A stretch of 64,000 nucleotides of DNA from Halobacillus halophilus DSM 2266 (GTDB taxonomy: Bacteria; Bacillota; Bacilli; Bacillales; Halobacillaceae): positions 2,976,001 through 3,040,000 of the forward strand of contig NC_017668.1 in assembly GCF_000284515.1 (NCBI RefSeq), read 5' to 3'. The notes under the pieces are model-generated. The model was given only the letters and a program-made list of their open reading frames with translations, was not told the DNA's origin and did not search any database. Position numbers and translations under genes: made by a program. Position 1 is the first letter of the stretch; every line of letters begins with the position of its first letter. Positions 38,486-47,051 of this stretch are shown piece after piece.

Positions 38486-39352
38486 TACTTTTCCTCCTTA
38501 AATTTCCTTTCTGTAATGTAAGACGATATTTTATCACCTTATGTAATAAGCTAATATTCTCTATCTACGTCCTTTGAAAGTATAGATAATATTCCATACC
38601 CTATTAAACATTTTTCAAAAGGAATTTTCAAAAGTTTAATGATTATTTAGATTGAATTTGTTTTATAAGACATACGTATTCCCGGTCCCATGTGCAGGCT
38701 GTCACATCAAATTAACAGTAGTTCCCTCTCAACCCATTTACTTTTTATTTCATCTGACATGGTAAATAATCTCCGCGAAAGGAGAAAAACGGTGAGTATT
38801 TGATGCGTAGGTCCAGCAAAGATGGAACAGTGTTGATAAGCCTCAACCATCTGCTTATGAATATCCACAAAAAAACTGGGATACAACATAGAAGAAATTT
38901 TGTTCTTCTTCAGTAACCCTTAAGACAATGCAGACAGCTTCCTTTGATTTTCATAATCCTAAGCTTAACCGTTCTAAGCAGAAATGGCTAGAAATTGGGA
39001 TAAATCCCTTTCACACCATAACTGATTTAAACCAGGCACCGCAACAGGAACAAGCGATCTGGTGAAAGTAATAATTCACCAGGTCTTTCAAGTCGTAAAA
39101 TCTAATAAATCAATTAAAAATTGACCCTCGAGTAATTCTACCATCTCTTGTCAAGACCATTATCTCTTCACTAATCCACTTAAAATAGCTTAACAGATTT
39201 AGACCAACATACCCAAGGTGAATATTTATTATACACATTTACGTCATCGATGATCGCCTCATTCACGTAAAATCGATACCTCTAAAGATCAACATACATA
39301 TCATACCATTTCCCACCAATAATTCTACACCATTCTACAAAAAAGGTGAAAC
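38486..39352. other. 867-bp AT-rich gap between capB and the ABC ATPase gene
   Basis: No convincing gene. It should contain the capB promoter, which I could not pin down. Noted items: an inverted repeat ATCTGGTGAA/TTCACCAGGT (39057-39085); an inverted TTTACGT/ACGTAAA pair (39239-39273); and, on the minus strand at 39301-39335, three TGGT-initiated repeats that look like an MraZ operator. A 60-codon minus frame at 38707-38889 has no recognisable features. Possibly an old insertion site or degraded genes. Confidence 0.5.
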
Positions 39353-39387
39353 AAAAAAAGCAATGGAAAAGTATTTTCCATTGCTTT
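39353..39387 (-). terminator. terminator of the siderophore ABC ATPase gene
   Basis: AAAGCAATGGAAAA/TTTTCCATTGCTTT 14-bp stem, 3-nt loop, seven U on the minus strand; 17 bp past the stop. Confidence 0.88.
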
Positions 39388-39403
39388 CATAATTTTTCTT
39401 AGT

Positions 39404-40243
39404 TTATCCAACTGATGTCTGGGACGTTTGCGCTTCCGCCTGGGCTTGCTTAATTAAGCAGCGGCCTTTTCCATGCGGGATACACATTGGTGTCCCAAAA
39501 AGAGGATCTTGTCTGACATCACAATTCATTTCAAATACATGCTGCATTAAATCGCAGGTAATGACTTCTTCTGGTTTCCCTTGAGCATATACCGTCTGAT
39601 CTTTAACAGCGATAATATGATCAGCATAGCGGCAGGCTAGATTGATATCGTGAAGGACCATTACCACTGTTCTCCCATTGTCCTGATTTAAGTCAAACAG
39701 CAAATCCAATATATCAATCTGATGAGTCATATCAAGATAAGTGGTTGGCTCGTCGAGTAAAAGGGTATCGGTATTCTGAGCAAGAGTCATTGCAATCCAG
39801 GCCCGCTGGCGCTGTCCTCCGGATAAAGAGTCAACCGTTCGCTCTTTTAATTCCATTAGGTTCGTATCTTCTAGTGCTTTGTTAACCGCATACTCATCAT
39901 CTTCAGACCAGCGCTTAGCAAAACCTTGATAAGGGTAACGCCCTTGCTTAACTAATTGATAAACACTTAGACCTTCTGGAGTAGTAGGGCTTTGAGGCAG
40001 GATTGCCATTTTCTTTGCAACTTCTTTTGTCCGCATTTTAGAAATATCTTCACTATCGAGTACAACTTCTCCTGATTTCGGTTTCAGCAGGCGTGCCATT
40101 GAACGCAATAACGTGGATTTACCACACCCATTGCCTCCAATTAGTACGGTGACCTTCCCTTTCGGAATGCTGATATTCAAAGAATCTATAACGACGGAAT
40201 CCCCATAACCCAAGGTCAGGTTGTTAGCCAACAGTGTATCCAT
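39404..40243 (-). CDS. iron-siderophore ABC transporter ATP-binding protein (FhuC/FecE-like)
   Basis: 279 residues. Walker A LIGGNGCGKSTLLRS, Q-loop ILPQSPTTPEG, signature LSGGQRQRAWIAM, Walker B TLLLDEPTTYLD and switch His VLHDIN. The LSVYQLVKQGRYP segment and QRQRAWIA signature are typical of Fe3+-siderophore importers (YusV/FhuC). No permease or binding-protein genes are adjacent, so it must energise transporters encoded elsewhere, as B. subtilis YusV does. A Fur box overlaps its promoter region. The C-terminus carries CIPHGKGRC. Confidence 0.92.
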   Translation of the reverse strand: MDTLLANNLTLGYGDSVVIDSLNISIPKGKVTVLIGGNGCGKSTLLRSMARLLKPKSGEVVLDSEDISKMRTKEVAKKMAILPQSPTTPEGLSVYQLVKQGRYPYQGFAKRWSEDDEYAVNKALEDTNLMELKERTVDSLSGGQRQRAWIAMTLAQNTDTLLLDEPTTYLDMTHQIDILDLLFDLNQDNGRTVVMVLHDINLACRYADHIIAVKDQTVYAQGKPEEVITCDLMQHVFEMNCDVRQDPLFGTPMCIPHGKGRCLIKQAQAEAQTSQTSVG

Positions 40244-40354
40244 AATCTCGAACTCTCCTTTTTCTACCCATTACGAAGTCTCTATCGGTCTGTTGGTAAT
40301 TTATATTTTCATAGAACTTAACTATATACGTGTCTAATTTTTCTTTCATTTACT

Positions 40355-40404
40355 AGTTTATGTGCATTCATGAGCTCTGTCAATGAATTTGAGAATCATT
40401 TTCA
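40355..40404 (-). promoter_or_regulatory. promoter with Fur box for the siderophore ABC ATPase
   Basis: Minus strand -35 TTGACA (40378-40383), 17 bp, -10 TAAACT (40355-40360). A 7-1-7 Fur box TGAGAATCATTTTCA (40390-40404) lies 7 bp upstream of the -35; it matches TGATAATNATTATCA at 12 of 14 fixed positions. A ~110-nt leader follows. The rest of the gap up to 40674 holds only the minJ terminator and nothing else visible. Confidence 0.78.
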
Positions 40405-40450
40405 GTTTGTTTGATGGTTAAATGTATGAATTTGTTTTATTATTCAGACT

Positions 40451-40493
40451 AAAAAAAGGTCAAAAATCCCAGACAAGGACTTTTGACCTTTTT
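40451..40493 (-). terminator. probable terminator downstream of minJ
   Basis: AAAAAGGTCAAAA-like arm (40453-40464) pairs with TTTTGACCTTTTT (40481-40493); poly-U on both strands. 180 bp past the minJ stop, and it also blocks read-through toward the ABC gene. Confidence 0.65.
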
Positions 40494-40674
40494 CAACTTG
40501 AAAGAAGGGATATTAATTATTCACAGAGTTTGATTTGACTAGGATTATTCTCAGGCAAAATCCCCCGGAAAAGTAGTTCCTTACCATCACTTCACGTTTT
40601 TAAGAGGCATCGCTGTGTTTTCCCGCCATCATTAAGTCTGAATTACCACAAACATGAAGAATTGTAAAAACCAT

Positions 40675-41862
40675 TTAATACATACTAACTGACTTCTCAC
40701 GCCGTGGTGGTTCGACGAAAACCAGCCCCAGTTCATAGTGCTCACCTTCATATAGAGGGCGCTGAACGTAGCGATTCTCACCCTGTATGTCGTGGACTTC
40801 TATTTTATTGAAAGCTGCATTTTCCTGCAGAGCTTCATAAAAATCATTTTCCGTACGGACTTGTCTGTTATTTACTCTTACAATCAGTTCCCCTGGTGAG
40901 AGGCCCATCTGCGCCGCAGGGCTTTTTGGAATGATTCCAAGAATGAGAAGACCATCTTGGCTGGCTGAGAAAAATGGCTGGCGCTTCTCACCTGACAAGT
41001 GCTGAAGCCGAATCCATGTACGTCCTAAAAGGCTGACTACAACGGCCACTAGTGATAAGATCGGCAAGAACAGGCTGCCTGCAGCCAGACTCAGAACTAA
41101 CAGGGCAAGAAAAAATGTGCGGCGTCCGACAATTTTGGCTGCCTTTACAGGCAATTGGCCACGTGCAATCCATTCCCATCCTGTTACAAAAGGAACGAGA
41201 ATCAATCCAAAGCTTTCTTCACCGATACCAAAAAAGGGCCACCACGGAGCAAACGGTTCAATGGCTCCAGCAGGAAAAAGAGCAAAAAATGGAATAAGTG
41301 CAAGCTTTCTGCTGCGGTGCTGTCCAATCCACATCCCTCTTCTACCCATTACACGCTCTGGAAAGGTAGACAGCGAAGACGTCCTTAACATAAGAATTCC
41401 TTCCACTAACAAGAATGCACTTATCAGAAAGGGTACAGCTGTAAGCGGCGTGTCCGTAAATGGAGATACCCATGACAATTGCCTTACACTTTCCGGAAAG
41501 TACGGAAGGAAATAAATAACAAGGTACGTGGCTCCAAGTGTATAGGCTGCTGAGTACCAGTTGGATCTTAAAGGAAGACTGAGTACCAGCAGCACTCCGG
41601 AAACGAGCAGCAATAGAGGCAGAGAAAGCACGACCCCGCTGCCGACCGCAAAGACCGATATAAGGAGTCCGGCAGCTAATGACGTTCCTAAGGTACCGCT
41701 CCATTCTGAAAAGGCATCATAAATACGAGTTCCAAACTGCCTGCGCTCGCTTTTAATCCTCCGCCTCGTTAAAATAAAACCTATGATAATTGCTATATAA
41801 AGGAATGGCTGTGTTAACACCCGGCCTGCTCCTTTGACGATTTCCATAATCCAGACTTCCAA
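40675..41862 (-). CDS. minJ: cell-division topological determinant MinJ-like, PDZ membrane protein
   Basis: About 395 residues: eight or so TM segments, then a C-terminal PDZ domain (GLLILGIIPKSPAAQMGLSPGE). Matches B. subtilis MinJ, which bridges DivIVA and MinD at poles and septa, and sits in the same place between uvr genes and ctpB. The best RBS (AAAGGAG) fits a TTG start at 41862 (TTG-GAA-GTC); the ATG at 41847 is the alternative. A frame extension to 41889 is not supported. Confidence 0.82.
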   Translation of the reverse strand: MEVWIMEIVKGAGRVLTQPFLYIAIIIGFILTRRRIKSERRQFGTRIYDAFSEWSGTLGTSLAAGLLISVFAVGSGVVLSLPLLLLVSGVLLVLSLPLRSNWYSAAYTLGATYLVIYFLPYFPESVRQLSWVSPFTDTPLTAVPFLISAFLLVEGILMLRTSSLSTFPERVMGRRGMWIGQHRSRKLALIPFFALFPAGAIEPFAPWWPFFGIGEESFGLILVPFVTGWEWIARGQLPVKAAKIVGRRTFFLALLVLSLAAGSLFLPILSLVAVVVSLLGRTWIRLQHLSGEKRQPFFSASQDGLLILGIIPKSPAAQMGLSPGELIVRVNNRQVRTENDFYEALQENAAFNKIEVHDIQGENRYVQRPLYEGEHYELGLVFVEPPRREKSVSMY

Positions 41863-41887
41863 AATCATTCTCCTTTCCAATCTTAAC

Positions 41888-41919
41888 AAAAAAGTCCGCA
41901 GTCAAAGACTACGGACTTT
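41888..41919 (-). terminator. terminator of ctpB
   Basis: GTCCGTAGTC/GACTGCGGAC stem with a 3-nt loop and six U on the minus strand, between ctpB and minJ. Confidence 0.85.
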
Positions 41920-41947
41920 ACTTCTCGAACTAAGGGGGAAGTCCTGC

Positions 41948-43453
41948 TTACTCGAACAGGGCCTCCACAGCTTTATCCATTTGACGGTCATTTTCTTCCT
42001 TGCGTACTTCTTCTACGATTGCTTCTTCCAGCTTACCACCCGTCTTTTCATCTACATCACCTGTAGCTTCTAATCCGTTTTCAGCTTGAAAAGCTTCTAC
42101 TGCAGATTTCGTACCCTGACTAAAATAACCATCCGTCCGTCCTGGCTCATATCCAAGACCTTTCAGCATCTTTTGAATGTTTTTCACTTTTTCATTATTA
42201 TCATTATACTTCAGCTCTTCTTTAATTTCGACCGGATTCGTATAGAAGTAAGAAGGCTGTTTCACTTCTATGGTAGGCTCCACTCCTTTTTCATGCACCC
42301 AGTTGCCATTAGGTGTCAACCATTTGTAAAGAGTGAGTTTAATTGTGCTTCCATCTCCCATTGGGATCGCCTGCTGGACGGTTCCTTTTCCGAAACTCTG
42401 CGTACCTACAAGATCGTACCCTCCGGCTTCATTCATCGTTGCGGCAAGAATTTCCGAGGCAGATGCACTTCCCTCATCCATCAACACTGTGATCGGATAA
42501 TCTTTCTTCTCTTTACGATCAGAAAAGTAACGGGATTTCTCCCCATTACGGTCTTCTACTTGAACAATCGGCTTATCATCAGGAATAAATTCTTTTAAGA
42601 TTTCCTGAACATCTGTAAATAGACCGCCCGGATTGCCACGGACATCAATTACCAGTCCGTCCATGTTGTCTTTCTCAAGCTTAGTTAGAGCTTCATGGAA
42701 TTCCTCGGATGTTTTTTCAGAGAAAGAGGTAATCTCTATGATCCCGACTTGTTTCCCATCGACTTCCTTCGTATTGGAATACACTGTTTCAAGCGGAATA
42801 TCATCACGAATGATATCTATGGTTACCGGTTCGCTCACGCCTGGACGATCTACCTGCAGCGTAACCTCAGTACCTTTCTCACCTCGTATTTTCAAGACCG
42901 CCTCATATAAATCAAGGCCCTCCACACTCTCTCCATCCACTTTCAAAATTTGATCGTTCGGTTTCAGTCCAGCTTCTTCCGCTGGCGATCCTTTAATCGG
43001 TGCCACAATGGTTACTTTATCATTTACCATGCTCACTTCAGCACCGATTCCTTGAAAAGAGGATTCAATGGATTGGTTAAACTGCTTCATCGTTTCCTGA
43101 TCCATGTAGACGCTGTAAGGATCTTCAAGAGTGTCCAGCATGCCCTGCACAGCACCTTCTATTAATTTATCGTTATCTACTTCACTCACATAGTTTTCTT
43201 TAATTGTGCTGAATGCCTGCTCTACTTTTGCTAAATCCGCACTCTCAGACTGATCTTCTGTTGCTTTGTTCTGTTCTTCCCCCGATGTATTGCCGGGATT
43301 ATCAGCATTTTGATCCGCATTAGCCAATGATTCCGTCTGGGGACTCTCCTGTGCCCCTTTAGCGAAGTATTCTATTCCTATGTAAGAACCAGCCGCTCCC
43401 AATAGGACCGCAAGCACCATGAGAAGTGCTACGTAACGCGGTTTTATATTCAT
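41948..43453 (-). CDS. ctpB: carboxy-terminal processing protease CtpB (S41)
   Basis: 501 residues: TM anchor (~8-28), acidic Q/N/E-rich linker, PDZ domain (GIGAEVSMVNDKVTIVAP onward), S41 protease with Ser in DEGSASASEILAA and Lys in GTQSFGKGTVQQ, and a C-terminal peptidoglycan-binding domain (MLKGLGYEPGRTDGYFSQG). In B. subtilis CtpB cleaves SpoIVFA during sporulation. Start at 43453 fits AAGGGTG; a GTG at 43462 lies within that site. ftsX, which precedes ctpB in B. subtilis, is not there. Confidence 0.94.
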   Translation of the reverse strand: MNIKPRYVALLMVLAVLLGAAGSYIGIEYFAKGAQESPQTESLANADQNADNPGNTSGEEQNKATEDQSESADLAKVEQAFSTIKENYVSEVDNDKLIEGAVQGMLDTLEDPYSVYMDQETMKQFNQSIESSFQGIGAEVSMVNDKVTIVAPIKGSPAEEAGLKPNDQILKVDGESVEGLDLYEAVLKIRGEKGTEVTLQVDRPGVSEPVTIDIIRDDIPLETVYSNTKEVDGKQVGIIEITSFSEKTSEEFHEALTKLEKDNMDGLVIDVRGNPGGLFTDVQEILKEFIPDDKPIVQVEDRNGEKSRYFSDRKEKKDYPITVLMDEGSASASEILAATMNEAGGYDLVGTQSFGKGTVQQAIPMGDGSTIKLTLYKWLTPNGNWVHEKGVEPTIEVKQPSYFYTNPVEIKEELKYNDNNEKVKNIQKMLKGLGYEPGRTDGYFSQGTKSAVEAFQAENGLEATGDVDEKTGGKLEEAIVEEVRKEENDRQMDKAVEALFE

Positions 43454-43648
43454 CGCATTCACCCTTCTACTTTTAATTTCCCTAATGTACCTATCCTAGC
43501 AAATGTATATGTGCACCGTAAATCTGAGTTTCCTTCCTGCTTTAAGTTATGCCATAAATCTTACAAGCATGTCTATCTAATTATAGGAAATATTTATACT
43601 TTTTTCTACTAGATTCGAAAAACAAAATATACTATCACCAAACATAAC

Positions 43649-43711
43649 CATACAAATTGTTAACGTAAAGATAACATGTTTTTTACATTATCACGGTACA
43701 TTTAATTTACA
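43649..43711 (+). promoter_or_regulatory. PhoP-box-like array upstream of phnX
   Basis: Hexamers related to TTNACA recur on an 11-bp pitch: CATACA (43649), TTAACG (43660), ATAACA (43671), TTTACA (43682), then after a 2-bp shift GGTACA (43695) and TTTACA (43706). PhoP of Bacillus binds TTHACA repeats with about 5-bp spacing, i.e. an 11-bp pitch. A possible -10 TAGATA is at 43716. This predicts phosphate-starvation induction of the phosphonate locus. Confidence 0.65.
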
Positions 43712-43775
43712 GCAATAGATAAGAGAACGAAACAAAACCCTTTCTGCCCCTAAGTTCAAGGGAGGATGCACACTT

Positions 43776-44545
43776 ATGAACCCAAATATTGAAGGCATTA
43801 TTTTTGACTGGGCAGGCACTACCGTTGATTACGGCTGTTTCGCCCCCGTCCAAGTGTTTATGGAACTATTCTACAAACGAGGAGTTTCCATCACTTATAA
43901 GGAAGCCAGAGGTCCAATGGGTCTATTAAAAGTAGATCACATTCGTGCAATTTGCGAGATAGAGCGAGTTAAGACTGCATGGAGAGAGGCTCATGGAAAG
44001 AATCCAGATGAAACCGATGTAAAGGCTCTATATGACGACTTCCAACCGATGCTGTTCCGTATTCTGGATCAATACGCAGATCCAATCCCAGGCGTGCTCG
44101 ATGTCATGACTCAATTGAGAGAGAAAAACATAAAAATCGGCTCCACGACTGGGTATACGGGAGATATGATCGAAATTGTATCACATGAAGCCGCAAAAAA
44201 AGGATATGTACCGGATTCCATCGTCACTTCTACCGATGTTCCCGCGGGACGTCCTTACCCATGGATGTACTTTCAAAACGCAATTAATCTTAATATCTTT
44301 CCTATGCTCCATATGATTAAAGTGGGAGATACAACAAGCGATATGCAAGAAGGAGTAAATGCTGGAATGTGGACCGTTGGTGTTGTAAAAGAGATTCTTT
44401 TCAACTGCAGCAGGAAATCAAAGAAGCCGCGCAACACTTAAAGAGTGCGGGAGCTGACTATGTGATAGAAGATATAACCAGGCTTCCTGAAATCGTCGAA
44501 ACGATTAATAAGCGCTTGAACGCTCGCCATGTAAGCTATGCATGA
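43776..44545 (+). pseudogene. phnX: phosphonoacetaldehyde hydrolase, frameshifted
   Basis: HAD-family PhnX: nucleophile motif IIFDWAGTTVDYG, substrate-Lys region GLLKVDHIRAI, GSTTGYTGDMIEIV, VPAGRPYPWMYF and VGDTTSDMQEGVNAGMWTVGVVK are intact. Just after GVVK (about 44388-44393) the frame is lost: the first frame ends at 44441, whereas a second frame continues from 44393 (DSFQLQQEIKEAA ... AGADYVIEDITRLPEI) to a stop at 44545. Compared with known PhnX the junction also seems to lack about 14 codons. PhnX splits phosphonoacetaldehyde to acetaldehyde and phosphate. RBS GGGAGG precedes the ATG. Confidence 0.82.
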
Positions 44546-44577
44546 TGAACAAACTTTAGTAGGAAAGGAGAATAAGC

Positions 44578-45703
44578 ATGAAAGATCATTATCTATTATT
44601 GACACCAGGTCCTCTGAGCACCACTAACGCAGTTAAAGAAAGAAGCCATGCTGAGCGATTGGTGTACATGGGACGATGATTACAAGTCGCTTGTTCAATC
44701 CATACGGCGTGACCTCCTGAATATAGCGGGTGCATCTGGTGGCGTCTACACATCCGTTCTCATGCAAGGAAGCGGAACATTCTGTGTAGAGTCTGCCATT
44801 GGGATGGTCATTCCTCAAAATGAAAAGCTTCTTGTGATCGTAAACGGAGCGTACGGGAGAAGGATGGTCACTATCGCGGAGCGTTTAGGAATCGAGACAG
44901 TCCGTTTTGAATGCAGTGAGACGGAATATCCTGATCCTGCTCAGCTATCCAAGATTCTTGATAATGACCTTGCCGTTACACATGTCTCCCTTGTCCATTG
45001 TGAAACGACCACAGGCATGATGAACCCTCTTAGACAAATAGCTTCTATTATAAAGCAGTACAAACGCACCTTGATCGTAGATGCTATGAGCACTTTTGGC
45101 GGGGTACCTATAAATATAGCTGAGATGGATGTCGATTACTTGATCAGCAGCGCTAATAAATGTATTCAGGGTGTTCCTGGATTCGGATTTGTATTAGCCA
45201 AAAGAGAGAAATTAAAAGTCTGCAAGCATCAGGCCCGGTCGCTTTCTCTGGATTTATACGACCAGTGGGCAGCCATGGAAGAACAAGAAGGTAAGTGGCG
45301 CTTCACTTCACCGACACATACTGTGCGGGCTTTTAAACAGGCATTGGATGAATTGCGTAAAGTAGGCGGGGTTGAAGCCAGAAACGAACGCTATATAGCC
45401 AATCAGCATACCCTTGTCAATGGGATGAGAGATCTCGGATTCATTCCTCTTTTACCGGAGGAAAAACAATCCCCCATCATCACTCCTTTTTATTACCCTG
45501 ATGATACGAGATTTGCATTCGATGTGTTTTATAGAGAATTAAAGAAAAGAGGATTCGTGATCTACCCTGGAAAAGTGACTGACTACGACACCTTCCGGAT
45601 CGGCAATATCGGTAACGTTACTCCAGAGGTTATAAAGCATCTGCTCACTGCTGTTCAAGAAAGTAAATACTGGGAAAGTCTATCCTTCAAGAACAAAGAG
45701 TAA
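44578..45703 (+). pseudogene. phnW: 2-aminoethylphosphonate-pyruvate transaminase, frameshifted near the N-terminus
   Basis: ATG at 44578 with AAAGGAG upstream opens MKDHYLLLTPGPLSTTNAV, the normal PhnW start, but the frame closes at 44679. A second frame takes over at AMLSDWCTWDDDY and runs to 45703 with all later motifs, including the PLP lysine in SSANKCIQGVPGFGFVLA. The break is a 4-nt tandem duplication (AGAA at 44641-44644, within AAAGAAAGAAG); removing it restores VKEAMLSDWC in register. PhnW makes phosphonoacetaldehyde from 2-aminoethylphosphonate, the substrate of PhnX upstream. Internal initiation would lose ~23 residues including the PGP motif. Confidence 0.85.
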
Positions 45704-45729
45704 ATTAATAAACATTTATTCAATAAGCT

Positions 45730-46000
45730 CTGTTAAACTTCCATGTTGATTTTAAGGTAAGCTCCCGTTTGTTGAAGACTTTATTTCGAGATATTTGTTG
45801 AGTGGAAGGTCCTACCGGGGACGATTTCGCTTTCCGGACCTGCACGACGCAGGGTCGTTCGACCCCACTTCGTGTAGGGCCGCAGGAAAGCGAGTTGTTT
45901 CCGTAGCCAGCCCCTCTCTATATCAGCAACGGACCCAAGTTATCTCGAAACTGAGTCTTCCACAATCCGGCCCTATTGCGTAATAAGCCTCTTATGAAGA
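45730..46000. repeat. intergenic repeat element B bounded by inverted repeats
   Basis: Inverted termini GAAGACTTTATTTCGAGAT (45774-45792) and ATCTCGAAACTGAGTCTTC (45942-45960) match 17 of 19 when reversed, enclosing a 149-bp GC-richer core with further self-complementary stretches (GGAAAGCGAGTTGTTTCC at 45886-45903 against CGATTTCGCTTTCC at 45822-45835). TGTTGATTTTA precedes (45744-45754). Same architecture and termini as element A at 12.5-13.0 kb, with a shorter core. It fills the space between phnW and the ftsE terminator. Confidence 0.7.
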
Positions 46001-46123
46001 ATCAACAATAAGGGAGCGAGAAACGTTTCGTCCGTTTTTTCTATTAAAGAACGAAAGAATTACTTTACTCCACACCCCAAGTACCTGCTTTACTTGTTGA
46101 AGCAAAGATAGTTTAATAACTTT

Positions 46124-46174
46124 AGTCAGCATAAAAAAGCACTCCTCATTTAGGAGCGCTTTTTTATGCTGACT
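46124..46174 (-). terminator. strong terminator closing orphan ftsE
   Basis: 23-nt arms (46124-46146 and 46152-46174) pair at 22 positions around a 5-nt loop and contain the A6/T6 tracts, 14 bp past the ftsE stop. It lies where ftsX should start. Confidence 0.88.
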
Positions 46175-46187
46175 ATAAACGTAACAA

Positions 46188-46874
46188 TTAATCATCATAT
46201 CCGTAATTGCCGCGCATTTCATCCCGTACGACCATTCCATCCTCAATTGCAATGACACGGCGGGGGATAGTGTTCACAATTTCGCGACTGTGGGTAGCCA
46301 TCAAAACAGTGGTTCCACCTGCATTTATTTCATCTAAAATGTGCATAATTTCCCAGGAAGTTTCAGGGTCCAGGTTTCCTGTTGGCTCATCCGCAATTAA
46401 TATCTTGGGACGGTTAACAATGGCCCGGGCAATAGAAACCCGCTGTTGTTCGCCTCCGGACAGCTCATCAGGTAAAAAGCGTGCTTTGTTTCTTAAGCGG
46501 ACCTGATCCAGCACTTCCATCACTCGCTGCTTAATATTCTTTTTTGATTCTTCAATCACTTCCAGGGCAAAAGCCACGTTTTCATAAACGGTTAAATTTG
46601 GAAGCAGCCTGAAATCCTGATACACCACGCCAATTTGTCGTCGCAGCATGGGCACCTTCCGCTCTTTCATAGTTGAAGTATTCATATCAATAACATTAAC
46701 ATTTCCTCTGGAAGGCTTTTCTTCCCGGTAAATCAATTTGGTGAACGTGGACTTACCAGCACCGCTTGGGCCCACTACGTAAACGAATTCACCTTGTTCT
46801 ATTTGGACATCAAGACCGTTCAGAGCCGTAACTCCATTTGGAAATGTTTTATAGACACCTTTCATATCTATCAT
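46188..46874 (-). CDS. ftsE: cell-division ATP-binding protein FtsE (without FtsX)
   Basis: 228 residues, the same length as B. subtilis FtsE, and complete: Walker A VGPSGAGKSTFTKL, Q-loop VYQDFRLLPNLTVYEN, signature LSGGEQQRVSIARAI, Walker B ILIADEPTGNLDP, switch MATHSREIV. FtsE normally works with the membrane subunit FtsX to activate the peptidoglycan hydrolase CwlO. Here the stop is followed at once by a terminator, and no ftsX is found downstream or elsewhere in the window. Confidence 0.96.
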   Translation of the reverse strand: MIDMKGVYKTFPNGVTALNGLDVQIEQGEFVYVVGPSGAGKSTFTKLIYREEKPSRGNVNVIDMNTSTMKERKVPMLRRQIGVVYQDFRLLPNLTVYENVAFALEVIEESKKNIKQRVMEVLDQVRLRNKARFLPDELSGGEQQRVSIARAIVNRPKILIADEPTGNLDPETSWEIMHILDEINAGGTTVLMATHSREIVNTIPRRVIAIEDGMVVRDEMRGNYGYDD

Positions 46875-47004
46875 ATGGCGATCACCTTAGTCTCTTTTTT
46901 TAGTTCTTCCTGTCGTCTCTTACAAACAAGTTTATTATAACATCGATATTCGATAATTCTAGACAAAATAATATTACATTTCCTTTTCAATTTACAAAAA
47001 TGCT

Positions 47005-47037
47005 GCAAAAAAATAAAGCCCGGGCTTAGCCGGACTT
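47005..47037 (-). terminator. terminator of cccB
   Basis: Minus strand AAGTCCGG-ctaag-CCGGGCTT type stem (one G-U pair) followed by TATTTTTT; 15 bp past the stop. Confidence 0.8.
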
Positions 47038-47051
47038 TTTCAATCGTTATG

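Noticed and set aside
38707-38889. 60-codon minus-strand open frame upstream of capB
   Set aside because: No ribosome binding site and no recognisable motif; could not be supported as a gene.
39057-39085. inverted repeat ATCTGGTGAA/TTCACCAGGT as part of a CRISPR or tRNA-like structure
   Set aside because: Single copy with no regular spacing and no cloverleaf; no CRISPR arrays, tRNAs or rRNAs were seen in the window.
45992-46258. 88-codon minus-strand frame over the ftsE terminator, considered as an ftsX remnant
   Set aside because: It runs out of frame through the ftsE C-terminus and the terminator hairpin; no FtsX-like TM or motif is visible.
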